DNA of 64,000 nt. Source: Xiphias gladius. Its lineage: Eukaryota > Chordata > Actinopteri > Istiophoriformes > Xiphiidae. Shown piece after piece: positions 61,169-64,000 of this stretch. The notes under the pieces were generated by a model. The model had not been told where the DNA came from, did not search any database, and was given only the letters and a program-made list of their open reading frames with translations. The position numbers and the translations under genes are program-made. Every line of letters begins with the position of its first letter. The first letter of the stretch is position 1. The DNA is taken from positions 13,040,001 to 13,104,000 of the forward strand of contig NC_053413.1 of the NCBI RefSeq assembly GCF_016859285.1. Direction: 5' to 3'.

Positions 61169-61244
<76 letters not shown>
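61166..61244. repeat. (CA)n microsatellite
   Basis: About 39 CA units with one CC interruption near the left end. It forms a direct pair with the next CA tract, about 90 bp downstream. Confidence 0.97.
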
Positions 61245-61246
<2 letters not shown>

Positions 61247-61331
61247 ATTTTAGTGATATACCCATAGTTGTCATATCCAAATCAAAATATTGTAATAGGG
61301 TAGTTTGACATGTGTATGTGTTTACCTGATT

Positions 61332-61335
<4 letters not shown>

Positions 61336-61416
<81 letters not shown>
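61336..61416. repeat. (CA)n microsatellite
   Basis: About 40 uninterrupted CA units in the same orientation as the tract at 61166-61244. Confidence 0.97.
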
Positions 61417-61418
<2 letters not shown>

Positions 61419-62283
61419 GCAAGCCCTCTGCCAAAATAATAATGAAAGAATTTAATAAAACAAACAATAATGTTGTTTCCTTGGTTCATACTAGCCCATT
61501 TTATTTTTCATGCTTTTTAATTAGAAAGTAATTTATTCATTAGCTGTTACTCATCTTAAAAGCAGTATTACTGTATAGTCACTTATTGCTGCCTTGGATT
61601 AGGTAATTACGTTGTTACTTATTTTACTAAATATCTTTTACACCAGTTAGAACATTTCTGTTACCACCTTGTCTTTGTTAAACTTGGAAGCCACATAGCA
61701 TTGATGCTGAATGTTACCTTTGTCCCATAGCTTACTTAAATCAAAGACTTGGAAACTTCCCCATTAAAAGAAATAAGTCATACACAATTCTTGTGTAACA
61801 AAATGAATGAAAATTCAATTAGATAAAATAATAAGAAGAAATAACCGACTTCAATCTTATGTTTCGAAGAAAATGACAACATAAGAAATGTAATTTCTAT
61901 TTCAATCAAAATAGTAATTCATCAGTTACATTGTAAACAATTAATTATAATTAATAATCACGTTTGTTATTCTTTTGTTTTTTTAATTCTCTTATACCCA
62001 AACACTAGTCCATAATAGGCTATAAAGATTCAATTAGTTATAGTAATAACAGAAGAAGCAAACCATAAAATAAGAGGAGTAATTTCTACTTTGGTTATCA
62101 TTGTAAATAATTGTATTTTTTACATATAAATAAATAAATCAAAATCAACACAAAGCAAAATAGTTGGTGGTAGCTTTACAAGTGTGTAGCATTGGACCCA
62201 TTAAAATGGAGAATAGAAGACAAAAAGCTTCTCCCGCCTGCTGCTGCTGTCTGACTGACCTGTTGGGAGAGGCAGAACACAAC
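61417..62283. other. AT-rich non-coding stretch
   Basis: Nothing was recognised. Confidence 0.5.
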
Positions 62284-62314
62284 CCCCCTCCTCCTCCTCC
62301 TCCTCCTCCTCCTC
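62284..62314. repeat. (CTC)n trinucleotide repeat
   Basis: A CCC run followed by about nine CTC units. The poly-Pro and poly-Gly frames across it are artefacts. Confidence 0.9.
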
Positions 62315-62759
62315 TCTCTGGCCAAGCCATTAGCCATGAATTATGGTGCTGCTACCATCATGGCCAATTGTCTGGATGAAAAGCAGGCTCTGCCTTGCGT
62401 ACCGTTGTGTGCTAGCTTGTGCCTGAACATCAGGTTCAGGATCATAGTTTCTGCTCAGCTCTGTGGTTCAGGTCAGAGCAGGTAAGCAGCTGACATTTCA
62501 CTTATCAGGAAATGTAGGTTAGTGCAGAGCTGCATGTTGCTGATTGATCACAGTAGTGAGATTTCCAGGACATTGTGATTCACACATACTGATTGGCTGA
62601 TACTGAAAATAAATTTCATGTAATCACTCCAGATTATCGTTGGGTGTCTCATAGTAGGTTATGCAAGTAAATAAATCTATTAGTGCATGCAGATGATATT
62701 CATCCCAGATTGTTTTGTCCTTTCTGTGTAAGGATAGATATTCAGATATTCAGACTCTA

Positions 62760-62981
62760 CTCTGTGAAATTATTGTCTTCCTTATAGGGCAACTGGTGGA
62801 ATTGTGGAGAGAGAGAAAGGAAGAGAGAGACAGACAGAGAGAGAAGAGAGAGAGCAGTATCTGCTAACAGGGAAACTCCTACCGTTGTATCACTGGGAAA
62901 CCCGCGAGCAGATGTGATGGTGGAGTGATGCAGAGACTAGACACAGAGGCAAATTATCAGACACTGCACTGAACAGTACAG
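62760..62981 (+). other. Possible non-coding 5' exon
   Basis: A GA-rich segment (62808-62856) is followed by unique sequence ending GAACAGTACA|GTAAGTGTT, a strong donor near 62980. No start codon with a recognisable frame and no following exon are seen before the window ends. Low confidence. Confidence 0.15.
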
Positions 62982-64000
62982 TAAGTGTTCCTGGACGATT
63001 ATTTTGCTTGTTATCTGGAGCTTGTAACTGACATAAGGGGACTGCAGTTTTGCCTAGAGCTAACTAGTGGCCAGCTATGCTACTGCAAAGACCCAGACAG
63101 AATAATTAAACCTCACAGAACGAATGCACAATTTTCACCCTGTATGACTTGGATTTACTTTCAGTGCTTTGTTTTAAATAACAGCTGCTGTAACAACCTT
63201 GGCATTCACCAAAATGTGTTTTTGCGTGCTGTAATATATTTTTGTAAACTGCTTGATGTCTGCATGTGAGTTTCAAACTAAACTTTCTAAGGTTAGTGTG
63301 TGCATGTGTGCTGTTTGTCATTCATTCCGTGCCATGTGTTGATATACTGTAATTAAAACCAAACACACATGCACACACGACTAACTCATAATGTGTAAAG
63401 AAGTCATTATCTATGCCGTACATCTTTCTTTCTCATCGATAAAGCTGATGAGACAGCATGTCAGGCTTATTCATCAGATTTGCCACAGCTCTGCCTCTGA
63501 GCAGTCTACAGATGCTGTACTTTTCCTTTTGTGTGTGTGTATGACAGCGTCAGTTTTCCCTACTATAACAAACCAGGCATTTATTTGCCTGTTATGAGCT
63601 GAGAGCACGGTAGCCAGATGGAGGCTGTTGATCTTGTTAGGAAGGTAGATGTGAAAAGGCCATTACCTGGATCACAGCAAACACACGGAGACACGCACAC
63701 ACGATTGCCCGCGTGTGTACATACACACGCACACTTTTATGCAGTCTACCATTCACTAAGCTGTGATTTGCACAGTGGTCCCTGAAGATTTATTGCATAC
63801 AGCTTGAGTTACATAAATAGGAACTCTGAAGGAAACTGCGATTAGTTGGAGGTTTGTTACCAAGTTGATGTCCTAGTTTACATAACACAGAAGAGTGCAG
63901 GTAAGTAAGAGTAAAACAGTAATCGTAAGTTCACATGGATTTGCATACAGAATCTGATTACATATGCTAAGCATGATGCATAGTGTAGTGAGTGCTGACC
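62982..64000. other. Non-coding end of window
   Basis: No exon was recognised. Short degenerate CA/TG tracts lie near 63360-63380 and 63680-63735. Confidence 0.5.

Noticed and set aside
61029-61412. Cys/Val-rich minus-strand frame of 127 residues
   Set aside because: Repeat artefact of the two CA tracts.

Overview
This is a 64 kb window of a vertebrate nuclear genome, almost certainly a spiny-rayed teleost fish. The genes are split by short GT-AG introns, (CA)n/(GT)n microsatellites are dense, several interspersed repeats of the kind scattered through percomorph genomes are present, and the proteins are recognisable vertebrate orthologues. All gene models were built by hand from splice sites, reading phase and protein similarity. 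The coding sums are in frame for every complete gene.

Layout. Bases 1-18,450 hold no gene I can name. They contain microsatellites, a ~450 bp TTAA-ended MITE-like element, two TATA-containing promoter-like stretches (about 9.43-9.74 kb and 12.85-13.06 kb) and one possible terminal exon with a polyadenylation signal (15.1-15.4 kb). An immune cluster at 18.4-22.4 kb has two CC chemokine genes in head-to-head orientation, with a decayed Ig V-set-like fragment between them. From 23.8 to 54.5 kb come five densely packed genes: capn10 (+, 12 exons), eif4e2 (+, 7 exons), a divergent phospholipid scramblase-like gene (-, 7 exons), the muscle nicotinic receptor gamma subunit chrng (-, 12 exons) and the serine protease prss56 (-, 14 exons). 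From 54.7 to 64 kb I see only purine-rich tracts, microsatellites and unassigned non-coding DNA.

Context. The order prss56-chrng-eif4e2 mirrors human 2q37.1 (PRSS56-CHRND-CHRNG-TIGD1-EIF4E2), so this is a conserved block. Two differences stand out: no delta-subunit gene lies between prss56 and chrng, and a scramblase-like gene sits between chrng and eif4e2. The genes do not form one pathway. They are a translation repressor (4EHP), a synaptic ion-channel subunit, a secreted eye-associated protease, an intracellular cysteine protease, a probable lipid scramblase and two secreted immune ligands.

The most unusual observation is in prss56. A six-cysteine module with near-identical spacing occurs on both sides of the trypsin domain, each copy in its own phase 1-1 exon. 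As I recall the mammalian protein, it has only the downstream copy.
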